DNA of 64,000 nucleotides from Pseudomonas frederiksbergensis (GTDB lineage Bacteria > Pseudomonadota > Gammaproteobacteria > Pseudomonadales > Pseudomonadaceae). Of the stretch, positions 7,408 through 16,471 are shown piece after piece (the stretch's first letter is position 1; each line of letters starts with the position of its first letter). A program made the translations under genes and the position numbers. Location of the stretch: positions 1-64,000 of the forward strand of contig NZ_MOBM01000040.1 of the NCBI RefSeq assembly GCF_003732275.1. The letters run 5' to 3'. Under the pieces are notes generated by a model. It did not search any database, was not told where the DNA came from, and worked only from the letters and a program-made list of their open reading frames with translations.

Positions 7408-9099
7408 ATGCTGATCAGCAATAGAAAAACGTTTGCTCTGACTGTCGCCACATTGTGTTCGGCGCTGGCCCTTGCGGTGACTCATGCGGCCCGGGCCAAC
7501 GAGCCCGCTGCCGCTACGACCAGCCCGCTGATGGTCAAAGCCGCCGGAGCACCCGACATGAGTCAGGCCGAGTTCGACTCTTCCAAGGAAATTTACTTCC
7601 AGCGCTGCGCCGGCTGCCACGGTGTTCTGCGCAAAGGCGCCACCGGCAAACCACTGACACCGGACATCACCCAGTCCCGCGGGCAACCGTTTCTGGAGGC
7701 GTTGATTACCTACGGTTCACCGGCGGGCATGCCGAACTGGGGAACGTCGAATGCGCTGACCAAGGATCAGATCACGTCAATGGCCAAGTTCATTCAGCAC
7801 ACGCCGCCGACACCGCCTGAATGGGGCATGGCCGAGACGCTGAAAACCTGGAAAGTGCTGGTCAAACCCGAGGACCGTCCGAAGAAGCAACTGAGCAAAC
7901 TCAACCTGCCGAACCTGTTTTCGGTGACGTTGCGCGATGACGGCAAGATTGCCCTGATCGACGGTGACAGCAAGAAAATCGTCAAGCTGATCGAGACCGG
8001 TTATGCGGTGCATATCTCGCGGATTTCCGCCTCCGGTCGCTACCTGCTGGTGATTGGTCGAGACGCGCGGATCGACATGATCGACCTGTGGCCGGTGGAG
8101 CCGACCAAGGTCGCCGAAGTCAAAGTGGGCATCGAGGCGCGCTCGGTGGAGACCTCCAAATTCAAGGGCTACGAAGACAAATACACCGTCGCCGGCTCCT
8201 ATTGGCCGCCGCAATTCACCATCATGGATGGCGAAACCCTGGAGCCCAAACAAATCGTCTCGACTCGCGGCATGACCGTCGACAAACAGGAATACCACCC
8301 CGAACCCCGGGTCGCGGCGATCATCGCTTCCCATGAATGGCCGGAGTTCATCGTCAACGTCAAGGAAACCGGCAAGGTCATGCTGGTCAATTACCAGGAC
8401 ATCAAAAACCTCACCATCACTTACATCGATGCCGCGCCCTTCCTGCATGACGGCGGTTGGGACAGCACCCACCGCTACTTCATGACCGCCGCCAACAACT
8501 CCAACAAAGTCGCCGTGATCGACTCCAAAGATCGCAAATTGGCAGCCCTGGTGGATGTCGGCAAAACCCCTCACCCGGGGCGCGGCGCCAACTTCAACCA
8601 CCCGACCTACGGCCCGGTCTGGGCCACCAGCCATCTGGGTGATGACGGCATTTCCCTGATCGGCACCGACCCGGTCAAACACCCGCAATACGCCTGGAAA
8701 CAGGTCGCCTCACTCAAGGGCCAGGGCGGCGGATCGCTGTTTATCAAAACCCACCCTGACTCCCGTCACCTGTATGTCGACACCACCCTCAACCCCGACG
8801 CCAAGCTGAGCCAGTCGGTGGCGGTGTTCAACATCGACAAACTCGACGCCGGCTACACCGTGCTGCCCATCGCCGAATACGCCGGCATCAAGCAAGGCGC
8901 GATGCGGGTGGTACAGCCGGAATACAACAAGGCCGGCGATGAAGTCTGGTTCTCCGTGTGGAGCGGTCAGTCAGAGGAATCGGCGCTGGTAGTGATCGAC
9001 GACAAAACGCTGAAGCTCAAATCAGTCATAAAGGACAAACGACTGATCACACCCACCGGAAAATTCAACGTCTACAACACCCAACACGACATCTATTGA
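7408..9099 (+). CDS. nirS: NirS, cytochrome cd1 nitrite reductase
   Basis: The 563-residue precursor has a Sec signal peptide (about residues 1-30), a small cytochrome c domain with CAGCH at residues 67-71, and an eight-bladed d1-heme beta-propeller. The protein is a periplasmic homodimer that reduces nitrite to NO. The active-site histidine regions are visible in IIASHEWPEF and STHRYFM. A strong GAGGAG precedes the ATG. It heads the eleven-gene nirSMCFDLGHJEN operon. Confidence 0.97.
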   Translation: MLISNRKTFALTVATLCSALALAVTHAARANEPAAATTSPLMVKAAGAPDMSQAEFDSSKEIYFQRCAGCHGVLRKGATGKPLTPDITQSRGQPFLEALITYGSPAGMPNWGTSNALTKDQITSMAKFIQHTPPTPPEWGMAETLKTWKVLVKPEDRPKKQLSKLNLPNLFSVTLRDDGKIALIDGDSKKIVKLIETGYAVHISRISASGRYLLVIGRDARIDMIDLWPVEPTKVAEVKVGIEARSVETSKFKGYEDKYTVAGSYWPPQFTIMDGETLEPKQIVSTRGMTVDKQEYHPEPRVAAIIASHEWPEFIVNVKETGKVMLVNYQDIKNLTITYIDAAPFLHDGGWDSTHRYFMTAANNSNKVAVIDSKDRKLAALVDVGKTPHPGRGANFNHPTYGPVWATSHLGDDGISLIGTDPVKHPQYAWKQVASLKGQGGGSLFIKTHPDSRHLYVDTTLNPDAKLSQSVAVFNIDKLDAGYTVLPIAEYAGIKQGAMRVVQPEYNKAGDEVWFSVWSGQSEESALVVIDDKTLKLKSVIKDKRLITPTGKFNVYNTQHDIY

Positions 9100-9123
9100 G
9101 CTCCATCAATGCAAGGAATCCCC

Positions 9124-9438
9124 ATGAAAAATATTCTGTTTTCACTGTTCGCCCTGACCGCTGCGCTGAGTGTGCAGCCGGCCACGGCCCAAGACGCGCA
9201 AGAGCTGTTCAAGAGCAAACCCTGCGCCGCCTGCCATTCCATCGACACCAAGATTGTCGGCCCGGCGCTCAAGGATGTCGCGGCCAAGAACGCGGGCGTG
9301 GCCGGGGCCGTGGACACCTTGGCCAGCCACATCAAGAACGGTACGCAAGGCAATTGGGGCCCGATGCCAATGCCCGCCAACCCGGTGACAGATGAAGAAG
9401 CGAAGACACTTGCAACCTGGGTCCTGAGTCTCAAATAG
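9124..9438 (+). CDS. nirM: NirM, cytochrome c551
   Basis: A 104-residue periplasmic cytochrome c with a signal peptide (cleaved about after TAQ at residue 23). The heme motif CAACH is at residues 34-38, and the axial Met lies in GPMPMPANP. It donates electrons to NirS. The start was placed at MKNILFS; a start five codons upstream would precede the signal sequence. It follows nirS by 24 bases. Confidence 0.95.
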   Translation: MKNILFSLFALTAALSVQPATAQDAQELFKSKPCAACHSIDTKIVGPALKDVAAKNAGVAGAVDTLASHIKNGTQGNWGPMPMPANPVTDEEAKTLATWVLSLK

Positions 9439-9454
9439 CCAACTGGAGGGCGTC

Positions 9455-9781
9455 ATGAAGGTTTATCGACACGCTGCGATTCTGGCGGCCCTCCTCCTCA
9501 TTTGCGCAACTGCGATTGCCGCGCCGGACGCCAAGCGTCAGGCACAACTCGAACACTTGTTGGCCCAGGACTGCGGCGCCTGCCATGGCCTGCACATGAC
9601 CGGCGGACTGGGTCCCGACCTGACCCGCGCAACGCTGGCGGGCAAGTCCAGGGACAGCCTGATAGCCACCGTTAGCCAAGGCCGGCCCGGCACCGCGATG
9701 CCCGGTTGGGCCCCGCTGCTCAGCCCGGATGACATCCGTTGGCTGGTCGATCTTCTCCTCCAGGGATATCCCGCACCATGA
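9455..9781 (+). CDS. nirC: NirC, c-type cytochrome of the nir operon
   Basis: The 108-residue secreted cytochrome has a signal peptide ending near AIA (residues 20-22) and the heme motif CGACH at residues 40-44. NirC is an alternative electron donor to NirS and is implicated in heme d1 maturation. An AACTGGAGG site precedes it, and its TGA overlaps the nirF ATG (ATGA). Confidence 0.92.
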   Translation: MKVYRHAAILAALLLICATAIAAPDAKRQAQLEHLLAQDCGACHGLHMTGGLGPDLTRATLAGKSRDSLIATVSQGRPGTAMPGWAPLLSPDDIRWLVDLLLQGYPAP

Positions 9782-10956
9782 TCCGTTCAACCCTGCTTTT
9801 AGCGGCGACCGGGCTGTTGTTGTCCGCGTGTGTTCAGCCACCGCTGCGTGGTACCGGCGATCTGGGCGTGGTGGTGGAGCGCGCCACCGGCAGCGTGCAA
9901 ATCATCGAAAGCGACACCCGCACGGCACTGGTCCGACTCGAGGGTTTGGGCGATCTGTCCCATGCCTCGGTGGTGTTTTCCCGCGACCAGCGTTATGCCT
10001 ATGTGTTCGGCCGCGACGGCGGGCTGAGCAAGATCGACCTGCTGACCCAACGCATCGATCAACGGGTGATACAGGGCGGCAACAGCATCGGCGGCGCGAT
10101 CAGTCAGGACGGCAAACTCATCGCCGTGTCCAACTACGTGCCCGGCGGGGTCAAGGTGTTCGATGCCGAAACCCTGCAACTGGTGGCCGATATTCCGGCC
10201 ACGTCCCTGGCCGATGGCAGCAAGCGCTCACGGGTGGTCGGCCTGGTCGACGCGCCGGGGCAACGTTTTGTGTTCAGCCTGTTCGATACCGGCGAGATCT
10301 GGACCGCCGATTTCAGTCAGGGCAACACGCCGCAGATCAGCCGATTCACCGACATCGGCCAGCAACCCTACGACGCGCTGGTTACCCCGGATGGTCGCTA
10401 TTACATGGCCGGACTGTTCGGCGAAGACGGCATGGCGCAACTCGACCTCTGGCATCCGGAGCGCGGTGTACAGCGAGTGCTCGGTGATTACGGACGCGGC
10501 CAGGCGAAATTGCCCGTCTACAAAATGCCGCATCTGGAGGGCTGGGCCGTCGCCGATCACCAGGCCTTCGTGCCCGCCGTCGGCCGTCACCAGGTGCTGG
10601 TAATGGATTCGCGCACGTGGCAGCAGACCGCGGCCATCCCGGTGGCGGGCCAACCGGTGTTCGTCACGTCGCGGCCGGACGGTCGACAGCTGTGGGTCAA
10701 TTTCGCCTACCCGGACAACGATCGGGTACAGGTCATCGACAGCGAAACCCACGCCGTGGTCGCCGATCTGCGGCCAGGGCCGGCGGTGCTGCATATGGAA
10801 TTCACTGCCCGTGGCGATCAGTTGTGGCTGTCGTTACGCGACGGCGATCAGGTTCAGGTCTGGGACCCGTACACCCTGAAGCAGCTGAGCACCCTTCCCG
10901 CCACCGCGCCGAGTGGCATCTTCTTCAGCAGTCGCGCGCAAAAAATGGGCTATTGA
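9778..10956 (+). CDS. nirF: NirF, periplasmic lipoprotein of heme d1 biosynthesis
   Basis: The 392-residue protein begins with a lipoprotein signal (LLLSAC, Cys18) and continues as a beta-propeller related to the d1 domain of NirS and to NirN. NirF acts late in heme d1 synthesis in the periplasm (dihydro-d1 dehydrogenation has been proposed). The start at 9778 overlaps the nirC stop, and the lipobox supports this start over the one at 9739. Confidence 0.94.
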   Translation: MIRSTLLLAATGLLLSACVQPPLRGTGDLGVVVERATGSVQIIESDTRTALVRLEGLGDLSHASVVFSRDQRYAYVFGRDGGLSKIDLLTQRIDQRVIQGGNSIGGAISQDGKLIAVSNYVPGGVKVFDAETLQLVADIPATSLADGSKRSRVVGLVDAPGQRFVFSLFDTGEIWTADFSQGNTPQISRFTDIGQQPYDALVTPDGRYYMAGLFGEDGMAQLDLWHPERGVQRVLGDYGRGQAKLPVYKMPHLEGWAVADHQAFVPAVGRHQVLVMDSRTWQQTAAIPVAGQPVFVTSRPDGRQLWVNFAYPDNDRVQVIDSETHAVVADLRPGPAVLHMEFTARGDQLWLSLRDGDQVQVWDPYTLKQLSTLPATAPSGIFFSSRAQKMGY

Positions 10957-10957
10957 A

Positions 10958-11416
10958 ATGAACCTCGACCTGCTCAGCCGCCAACTGATCGACCGCTTCC
11001 AGCACGGCATGCCGCTGTGCGCGGAACCGTACAAGGAGATGGCGCGGATTCTCGGTTGTCGCGAGGCGCAGGTGATGGCTTGTCTGGAAGAAATGGATCA
11101 GGCCGGCACCCTCTCACGGATCGGCCCGGTGTTCGAACACAGTCGCGCCGGCGCCAGCACCCTCGCCGCCCTCGCCGTGCCCGCCGAACGCTTGCAACAG
11201 GTCGCCGAGCACATCAGCCAATACCCCGAGGTCAACCATAACTACGCGCGGGAGCATTTCTACAACCTGTGGTTTGTGCTGACCGGCCCCGATCGCCAAC
11301 ACATCGAGCGCGTTCTCGAACAACTTGAGAAAGACACCGGCCTCATGCCGCTGGATCTGCCGATGTTGACCGCTTACCGCATCGACCTCGGTTTTTCCCT
11401 GGGAGAAAATTCATGA
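10958..11416 (+). CDS. nirD: NirD, siroheme decarboxylase subunit (Lrp/AsnC-like)
   Basis: The 152-residue protein has an N-terminal helix-turn-helix like Lrp/AsnC and a C-terminal RAM-type ligand domain with NYAREHFYNLWFVL. Together with NirL, NirG and NirH it removes two carboxyl groups from 12,18-didecarboxysiroheme precursors in heme d1 synthesis. The histidine in the REHF segment fits the substrate-binding site of the family. It starts one base after the nirF stop and overlaps nirL (ATGA). Confidence 0.93.
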   Translation: MNLDLLSRQLIDRFQHGMPLCAEPYKEMARILGCREAQVMACLEEMDQAGTLSRIGPVFEHSRAGASTLAALAVPAERLQQVAEHISQYPEVNHNYAREHFYNLWFVLTGPDRQHIERVLEQLEKDTGLMPLDLPMLTAYRIDLGFSLGENS

Positions 11417-11928
11417 CGCCGGGGTTGAGTCCCAAACAGGCACTGGCGCTGCGTCGGCATCTGGAAGGCGGGTTGCCGCGGGTATCGCGCCCTTATCAGG
11501 CCCTCGCCGAACGGATAGACGCCGACGAAAACCAGGTGCTCGGGCAAATGCACCAGTGGCATGAGCAAGGGCTGTTTCGCCGGGTCGGTCTGGTGCTCAA
11601 CCATCGCGCGCTGGGCTTTACCGCCAACGCCATGCTGGTGCTGGATGTTCCGGACGCGCTGATCGACGAAGTCGGCCAACGCCTGGGCCGAGCGCACGGG
11701 ATCACCCTCTGCTATCAACGGCCACGGCGTTTGCCGCAGTGGCGCTACAACCTGTTCTGCATGGTTCACGGGCGTCAACGCGCGCTGGTCGAGGCGCAGA
11801 TCCAGGCGTTGCTGGAAGAACACCTGCTGAGCGACCTGCCCCACCAACTGCTGTTCAGCACTCACGCGTTCAAACAGTGCGGCGGACGCTTTGCACCCTC
11901 ACCAACCGGAGCCCCCAAACATGGATGA
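11413..11928 (+). CDS. nirL: NirL, siroheme decarboxylase subunit
   Basis: The 171-residue Lrp/AsnC-like protein is paralogous to NirD, NirG and NirH. It has the CYQRPRRLPQWRYNLFCMVHG segment shared with NirH rather than the NYxREH segment of NirD/NirG. It takes part in siroheme decarboxylation. GGGAGA precedes the ATG that overlaps the nirD stop, and its own stop lies inside the nirG start region. Confidence 0.92.
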   Translation: MTPGLSPKQALALRRHLEGGLPRVSRPYQALAERIDADENQVLGQMHQWHEQGLFRRVGLVLNHRALGFTANAMLVLDVPDALIDEVGQRLGRAHGITLCYQRPRRLPQWRYNLFCMVHGRQRALVEAQIQALLEEHLLSDLPHQLLFSTHAFKQCGGRFAPSPTGAPKHG

Positions 11929-12364
11929 CCTCGACCGTCGGCTGATCAACCGTCTGCAACTGGGCCTGCCGCTGGTGCGCCACCCGTGGCAGGCACTGGC
12001 CGCCGAACTGGAGAGCAGCAGCACCGAACTGCTCGACCGCCTCCATGATTTGCTGGAAGACGGCATGCTCACGCGCTTCGGCCCGATGTTCGACATCGAA
12101 CGCCTGGGCGGCGCCTTCACCCTTGCGGCGCTGGCGGTGCCGGAAGAGCGTTTCGAAGACGTCGCCGAGCAACTGCAGGCCCTGCCTGAAGTGGCGCACA
12201 ACTACCGACGCGAACACGCCTGGAACATGTGGTTCGTGCTCGGCTGCCCGACCGAGCAAGGTATCGCCGAAACCCTGCAGCACATTGAAACCCTGACCGG
12301 CCTGCCGCTGCTCAACTTGCCCAAAGAGGAGACCTACCATGTCGGTCTGTATTTCCCGGTCTGA
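11921..12364 (+). CDS. nirG: NirG, siroheme decarboxylase subunit
   Basis: The 147-residue Lrp/AsnC-like protein is close to NirD, with the segment NYRREHAWNMWFVL. It is part of the NirDLGH siroheme decarboxylase set. The ATG at 11921 overlaps the nirL stop by eight bases; an earlier in-frame start at 11891 lies deep inside nirL and is less likely. Confidence 0.92.
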   Translation: MDDLDRRLINRLQLGLPLVRHPWQALAAELESSSTELLDRLHDLLEDGMLTRFGPMFDIERLGGAFTLAALAVPEERFEDVAEQLQALPEVAHNYRREHAWNMWFVLGCPTEQGIAETLQHIETLTGLPLLNLPKEETYHVGLYFPV

Positions 12365-12842
12365 AGACACCCTGGCGCACCGTCTGATCGAGTTGACCCA
12401 GGCCGGCCTGCCATTGCTGGACGACCCGTGGGCCTGGCTCGCCGAACAACTGGAACTGAGCATCGAATCCACCCTGGACTTGCTCAAGCGCTTGCAGGCC
12501 GAGGGCGCCATCCGGCGCATCGCCGCCGTCCCCAATCACTATCGCCTGGGCTATCGCTACAACGGCATGACGGTCTGGGATGTGCGCGACACGGACATGC
12601 CGCGCCTTGGCGCACTGATCGGTGCGCAGCCCTTCGTCAGCCACTGTTATCGGCGCCCGCGACGAACCGCGTGGCGCTACAACCTGTTCGCCATGGTCCA
12701 CGGTCGCAGCCGCGAGGAAATCGACGGCTACCGCGAACACCTGCGCTACTTGCTGGGCGACGCCTGCGCCGCCGACGAGATGCTGGTGAGCAGCCGCATC
12801 CTGAAAAAAACCGGTTTGCGACTACCGCCAGTGCCACGCTGA
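12339..12842 (+). CDS. nirH: NirH, siroheme decarboxylase subunit
   Basis: The 167-residue Lrp/AsnC-like paralogue closely resembles NirL (HCYRRPRRTAWRYNLFAMVHG). It overlaps the 3' end of nirG by 26 bases, and a GAGGAG ribosome site lies 6-7 bases before the ATG. It works with NirD, NirL and NirG in the cytoplasm. Confidence 0.92.
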   Translation: MSVCISRSEDTLAHRLIELTQAGLPLLDDPWAWLAEQLELSIESTLDLLKRLQAEGAIRRIAAVPNHYRLGYRYNGMTVWDVRDTDMPRLGALIGAQPFVSHCYRRPRRTAWRYNLFAMVHGRSREEIDGYREHLRYLLGDACAADEMLVSSRILKKTGLRLPPVPR

Positions 12843-12868
12843 ACACGCGCTTGTTCAAGGAGATTTGC

Positions 12869-14047
12869 ATGTTGAGGATCAGCCAATACTTGCGTGCCCT
12901 GACCGGCCAGGCGCCTGCCCCCAGAACCAGCCCACCGGGCAGCAACCGGCCGCCGGTGGTGATCTGGAACCTGCTCAGGCGCTGTAACCTGACCTGCAAA
13001 CACTGCTACGCCACGTCCGCCGACAGTGTCTTTCGCGACGAACTGGATACGCCCGCCGCGCTGACCGTGATCGACGATCTGCACGACGCCGGGGTGAAGG
13101 TGCTGATTCTTTCCGGCGGTGAACCGCTGTTGCGCGACGATCTGTTTGCGCTCAGCGCCTACGCCCGCACCAAGGGTTTCTTTGTGGCGTTGTCCACCAA
13201 CGGTACGCTGATCAATGAGCAAAACATCGCGCAGATCCGCGCGGCGAATTTCGACTATGTCGGGATCAGCATCGATGGCCTGGAAGCCACCCATGATGCG
13301 TTCCGCCAACTCAAGGGCAGTTTCGCCAGCTCCATGCGGGCGATTCGCCTCTGTCGCGAACAGGGCATTCGTGTCGGCCTGCGCACCACCCTGACCCAGG
13401 AGAACCATGCCCAGCTTGCGCAATTACTGGCGCTGATGCGCGAGTACGACGTGCAGAAGTTTTATCTGTCGCACCTCAACTACAGCGGTCGCGGCAAACG
13501 CAGCCGCAAGCTCGACGCCCGGCAGCAGATGAGCCGCGAGGCGATGACGCTGATCTTCGAACGGGCCTGGGAAGACATCCAGCAGGGTCGCGACAGCGAT
13601 TTTGTCAGCGGCAACAACGATGCCGACGCGATTCTCTTGCTGCAATGGGTGGGCCTGCGTCTACCCGAACATTACCCGCGCCTGGAAAACATGCTCAGGG
13701 CCTGGGGCGGCAACGCCTCGGGCAGTGGCATCGCCAACATCGACAACACCGGCGAAGTGCATCCCGACACCTACTGGTGGCAGCACTCGGTGGGCAATGT
13801 CCGGCATACGCCGTTTCGCACGCTCTGGCTGGACCAGCCAGACGCCTTGTTGCAGCAGCTGCGTGTGCATCCGCGCGCCGTCGGTGGCCGTTGTGGCCAA
13901 TGCCGCTGGTTGAACATCTGCAACGGCAATACCCGCACCCGCGCGTGGGCCGAAGGCGACCTCTGGGGCCAGGACCCCGGTTGCCACCTCAGCGATGAAG
14001 AAATCGGTATGCCGCCATTAATGACCATCCCTTGCGTCATGCACTGA
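12869..14047 (+). CDS. nirJ: NirJ, radical SAM enzyme of heme d1 biosynthesis
   Basis: The 392-residue protein has a radical SAM motif CNLTCKHC (Cys39, Cys43, Cys46), a GGEPL motif and a C-terminal SPASM-type cysteine cluster (CGQCRWLNIC, then a further Cys). NirJ replaces the two propionates of didecarboxysiroheme by oxo groups. It starts 26 bases after nirH, with AAGGAG ahead of the ATG. A longer in-frame ORF upstream runs out of frame inside nirH and was not used. Confidence 0.95.
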   Translation: MLRISQYLRALTGQAPAPRTSPPGSNRPPVVIWNLLRRCNLTCKHCYATSADSVFRDELDTPAALTVIDDLHDAGVKVLILSGGEPLLRDDLFALSAYARTKGFFVALSTNGTLINEQNIAQIRAANFDYVGISIDGLEATHDAFRQLKGSFASSMRAIRLCREQGIRVGLRTTLTQENHAQLAQLLALMREYDVQKFYLSHLNYSGRGKRSRKLDARQQMSREAMTLIFERAWEDIQQGRDSDFVSGNNDADAILLLQWVGLRLPEHYPRLENMLRAWGGNASGSGIANIDNTGEVHPDTYWWQHSVGNVRHTPFRTLWLDQPDALLQQLRVHPRAVGGRCGQCRWLNICNGNTRTRAWAEGDLWGQDPGCHLSDEEIGMPPLMTIPCVMH

Positions 14048-14117
14048 AACACCCGCCTGGCGAGGCATCTGGCAAAGGATGGAGCCCGCCGACCTGATGA
14101 AGAACCAAGGACGTCCC

Positions 14118-14957
14118 ATGCACCCATCGATTGTTTTACCGGCCGCACTTGCGTCCCCGTTCAGACCGGGCGAAGTGGCCCTGGTTGGCGCCGGCCCCGG
14201 TGATCCACGCTTGCTGACCCTGCGTGCCTGGAGCCTGTTGATGCAGGCCGACGCCGTGGTTTACGACCGCCTGATCAGCCCCGAGCTGCTGACGTTGATC
14301 CCCCTCACCTGCGCCCGGCATTACGTCGGCAAGGCCAGCGGCTGCCACAGCCTGCCCCAGGAACAAATCAACGAACTGCTCGCCGACCTCGCCGATTCGG
14401 GGCAGCGCGTGGTCCGGCTCAAGGGAGGCGACCCGTTCATATTCGGCCGTGGCGCCGAGGAGCTGGAGTATCTGCTGCAACGCAACATTGACTGCCAGGT
14501 GGTCCCGGGCATTACCGCCGCTTCCGGCTGCAGCGCTTACGCCGGCATTCCGCTGACCCACCGGGACCTGGTCAACTCCTGCCGCTTCATTACCGGGCAT
14601 TTGCAGCGCGATGGTGAGTTGTCACTGCCCTGGAGCAGCCTCGCCGACAGCAGCCAGACCCTGGTGTTTTACATGGGGTTATCGAACCTCGGAATTATCG
14701 CCCAGCGCTTGATCGAAGCCGGAATGGCCGCCGATACACCGGCGGCGCTGATCAGCAATGGCACACGTCCCGACCAGCACGTCGCGCGAGGCATGCTGCA
14801 CCAGCTGCCGACCCTGGCGCTGGATTGCCCACCGGGCATTCCGACGCTGACGGTGATCGGCAAAGTGGTCGATCTGTTCGCGACCCAACAGCAGGAATAC
14901 CCGGCGCGCTTTTACTCCGCTCCCGTGCTGCAACGCCACGGCAAGGTGGCGATATGA
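14118..14957 (+). CDS. nirE: NirE, uroporphyrinogen-III C-methyltransferase
   Basis: The 279-residue SUMT uses SAM to methylate uroporphyrinogen III to precorrin-2, the first dedicated step to siroheme and heme d1. Family motifs are VGAGPGDPRLLTLRA, the YDRLIS segment, and RLKGGDPFIFGRGAEE. The start at 14118 gives the length of the P. aeruginosa protein; two earlier in-frame ATGs add up to 13 residues without conservation. Its stop overlaps the nirN ATG. Confidence 0.95.
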   Translation: MHPSIVLPAALASPFRPGEVALVGAGPGDPRLLTLRAWSLLMQADAVVYDRLISPELLTLIPLTCARHYVGKASGCHSLPQEQINELLADLADSGQRVVRLKGGDPFIFGRGAEELEYLLQRNIDCQVVPGITAASGCSAYAGIPLTHRDLVNSCRFITGHLQRDGELSLPWSSLADSSQTLVFYMGLSNLGIIAQRLIEAGMAADTPAALISNGTRPDQHVARGMLHQLPTLALDCPPGIPTLTVIGKVVDLFATQQQEYPARFYSAPVLQRHGKVAI

Positions 14958-16447
14958 GGCGCATGCTGCTTGCCCCCTTGTTATGGGTCAGCGCGGCCGA
15001 TGCCGGTGCAGCGCTTCCATCCTCCGACGCGGCTGCCGACCTCTACCAACAACATTGCCAGAGCTGCCATGGCGCCAACCGTTTCGGCGGTACGGGGCCG
15101 GCCTTGCTGCCGGAGAGTCTGAGCCGGATCAAACCCGATGAAATCCGCAGCGTCATTCAGAACGGTCGCCCCGCGAGTCAGATGGCCGGGTATGCCCATG
15201 TGTTCAGTCCCGCGCAGATCGACGCGCTGGTGGATTACCTTCAGCAACCACCCGCCACCCCGCCCACTTGGAGTAACGATGACATTCGCGGCAGTCATTC
15301 CATTCTCGCCGATATCAGCAAACTGCCCGACACACCCCAGCATGGCGCCGATCCGCTGAACCTGTTTGTGGTGGTGGAAGCCGGCGACCATCACATCAAC
15401 ATCCTCGACGGCGATCGTTTCGACGTACTGGCGCGGTTTGCTTCGCACTTTGCGGTGCATGGCGGGCCGAAGTTTTCGCCGAATGGACGCTTCGTCTACG
15501 TCGCCTCACGCGATGGCTGGATCAGCCTGTACGACTTGCACAACCTGAAGCTGATCGCCGAGGTCCGCGCCGGGCTCAATACCCGCAACCTGGCGGTGAG
15601 CAAGGATGGCCGATGGGTGCTGGTGGGCAACTATCTGCCGGGCAACCTTGTGGTACTCGATGCCCGCGATCTGTCCCTGGTCAAAACCATCCCGGTGATC
15701 GGCAAGGACGGTACCGCGTCACGGGTCAGCGCGGTCTACACCGCCCCGCCACGGGACAGTTTCATCGTGGCGCTCAAGGATGTGAAGGAAGTCTGGGAAC
15801 TGTCGAGCGCCGGCACGCCGGACTTCGAACCGCGACGGATCCAGGCCGAGGATGTGCTGGACGACTTTTCCTTTTCACCGGACTACAAGCAACTGCTGGC
15901 GACGTCGCGCAAGGCCAAGGGCGGCCAGGTGATCGACCTCGACAGTGGCAAGGTGGTCACCGACATACCGTTGCCGGGCATGCCGCACCTGGGGTCCGGG
16001 ACCTACTGGAAACGCAACGGTGAATGGGTGTTCGCCACGCCGAACATCAGCAAGGGGCTGATCTCGGTCATCGACTTCAAGACCTGGAAACTGATCAAGG
16101 AAATTCCGACCCTGGGGCCGGGTTTCTTCATGCGCAGCCACGTCAACTCGCGGTATGCCTGGACCGATGTGTTCTTCGGGCCGGACAACGATGCGATCCA
16201 CCTGATCGACAAACAGACCCTGGAAATCGCCCACACCTTGCGCCCGATGCCCGGCAAGACGGCCGCCCACGTCGAGTTCACCCGCGATGGCCGCTACTTG
16301 TTGCTGAGCATCTGGACCAGCGATGGCGCGTTGATTGTGTATGACAGCAATACCCTTAAGGAGATCAAGCGACTGCCGATGAACAAGCCGTCGGGCAAAT
16401 ATAACGTGGGGAACAAGATTGAGTTTGTGGAGGGGACTTCGCATTAG
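14954..16447 (+). CDS. nirN: NirN, cytochrome cd1-like heme d1 dehydrogenase
   Basis: The 497-residue secreted protein has a short signal peptide, a cytochrome c domain (CQSCH, residues 35-39) and a d1-type beta-propeller, and is clearly a NirS paralogue. NirN converts dihydro-heme d1 to heme d1 in the periplasm and hands it to NirS. It is the last gene of the nir operon and is followed by a large palindrome that may end the transcript. Confidence 0.94.
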   Translation: MRRMLLAPLLWVSAADAGAALPSSDAAADLYQQHCQSCHGANRFGGTGPALLPESLSRIKPDEIRSVIQNGRPASQMAGYAHVFSPAQIDALVDYLQQPPATPPTWSNDDIRGSHSILADISKLPDTPQHGADPLNLFVVVEAGDHHINILDGDRFDVLARFASHFAVHGGPKFSPNGRFVYVASRDGWISLYDLHNLKLIAEVRAGLNTRNLAVSKDGRWVLVGNYLPGNLVVLDARDLSLVKTIPVIGKDGTASRVSAVYTAPPRDSFIVALKDVKEVWELSSAGTPDFEPRRIQAEDVLDDFSFSPDYKQLLATSRKAKGGQVIDLDSGKVVTDIPLPGMPHLGSGTYWKRNGEWVFATPNISKGLISVIDFKTWKLIKEIPTLGPGFFMRSHVNSRYAWTDVFFGPDNDAIHLIDKQTLEIAHTLRPMPGKTAAHVEFTRDGRYLLLSIWTSDGALIVYDSNTLKEIKRLPMNKPSGKYNVGNKIEFVEGTSH

Positions 16448-16471
16448 GGTTTGGGTTTGGGTTTGGGTGTA

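Noticed and set aside
16446..16470. GGGTTT repeated four times after the nirN stop, telomere-like
   Set aside because: Only four units; a short simple repeat in a bacterial chromosome needs no special explanation.
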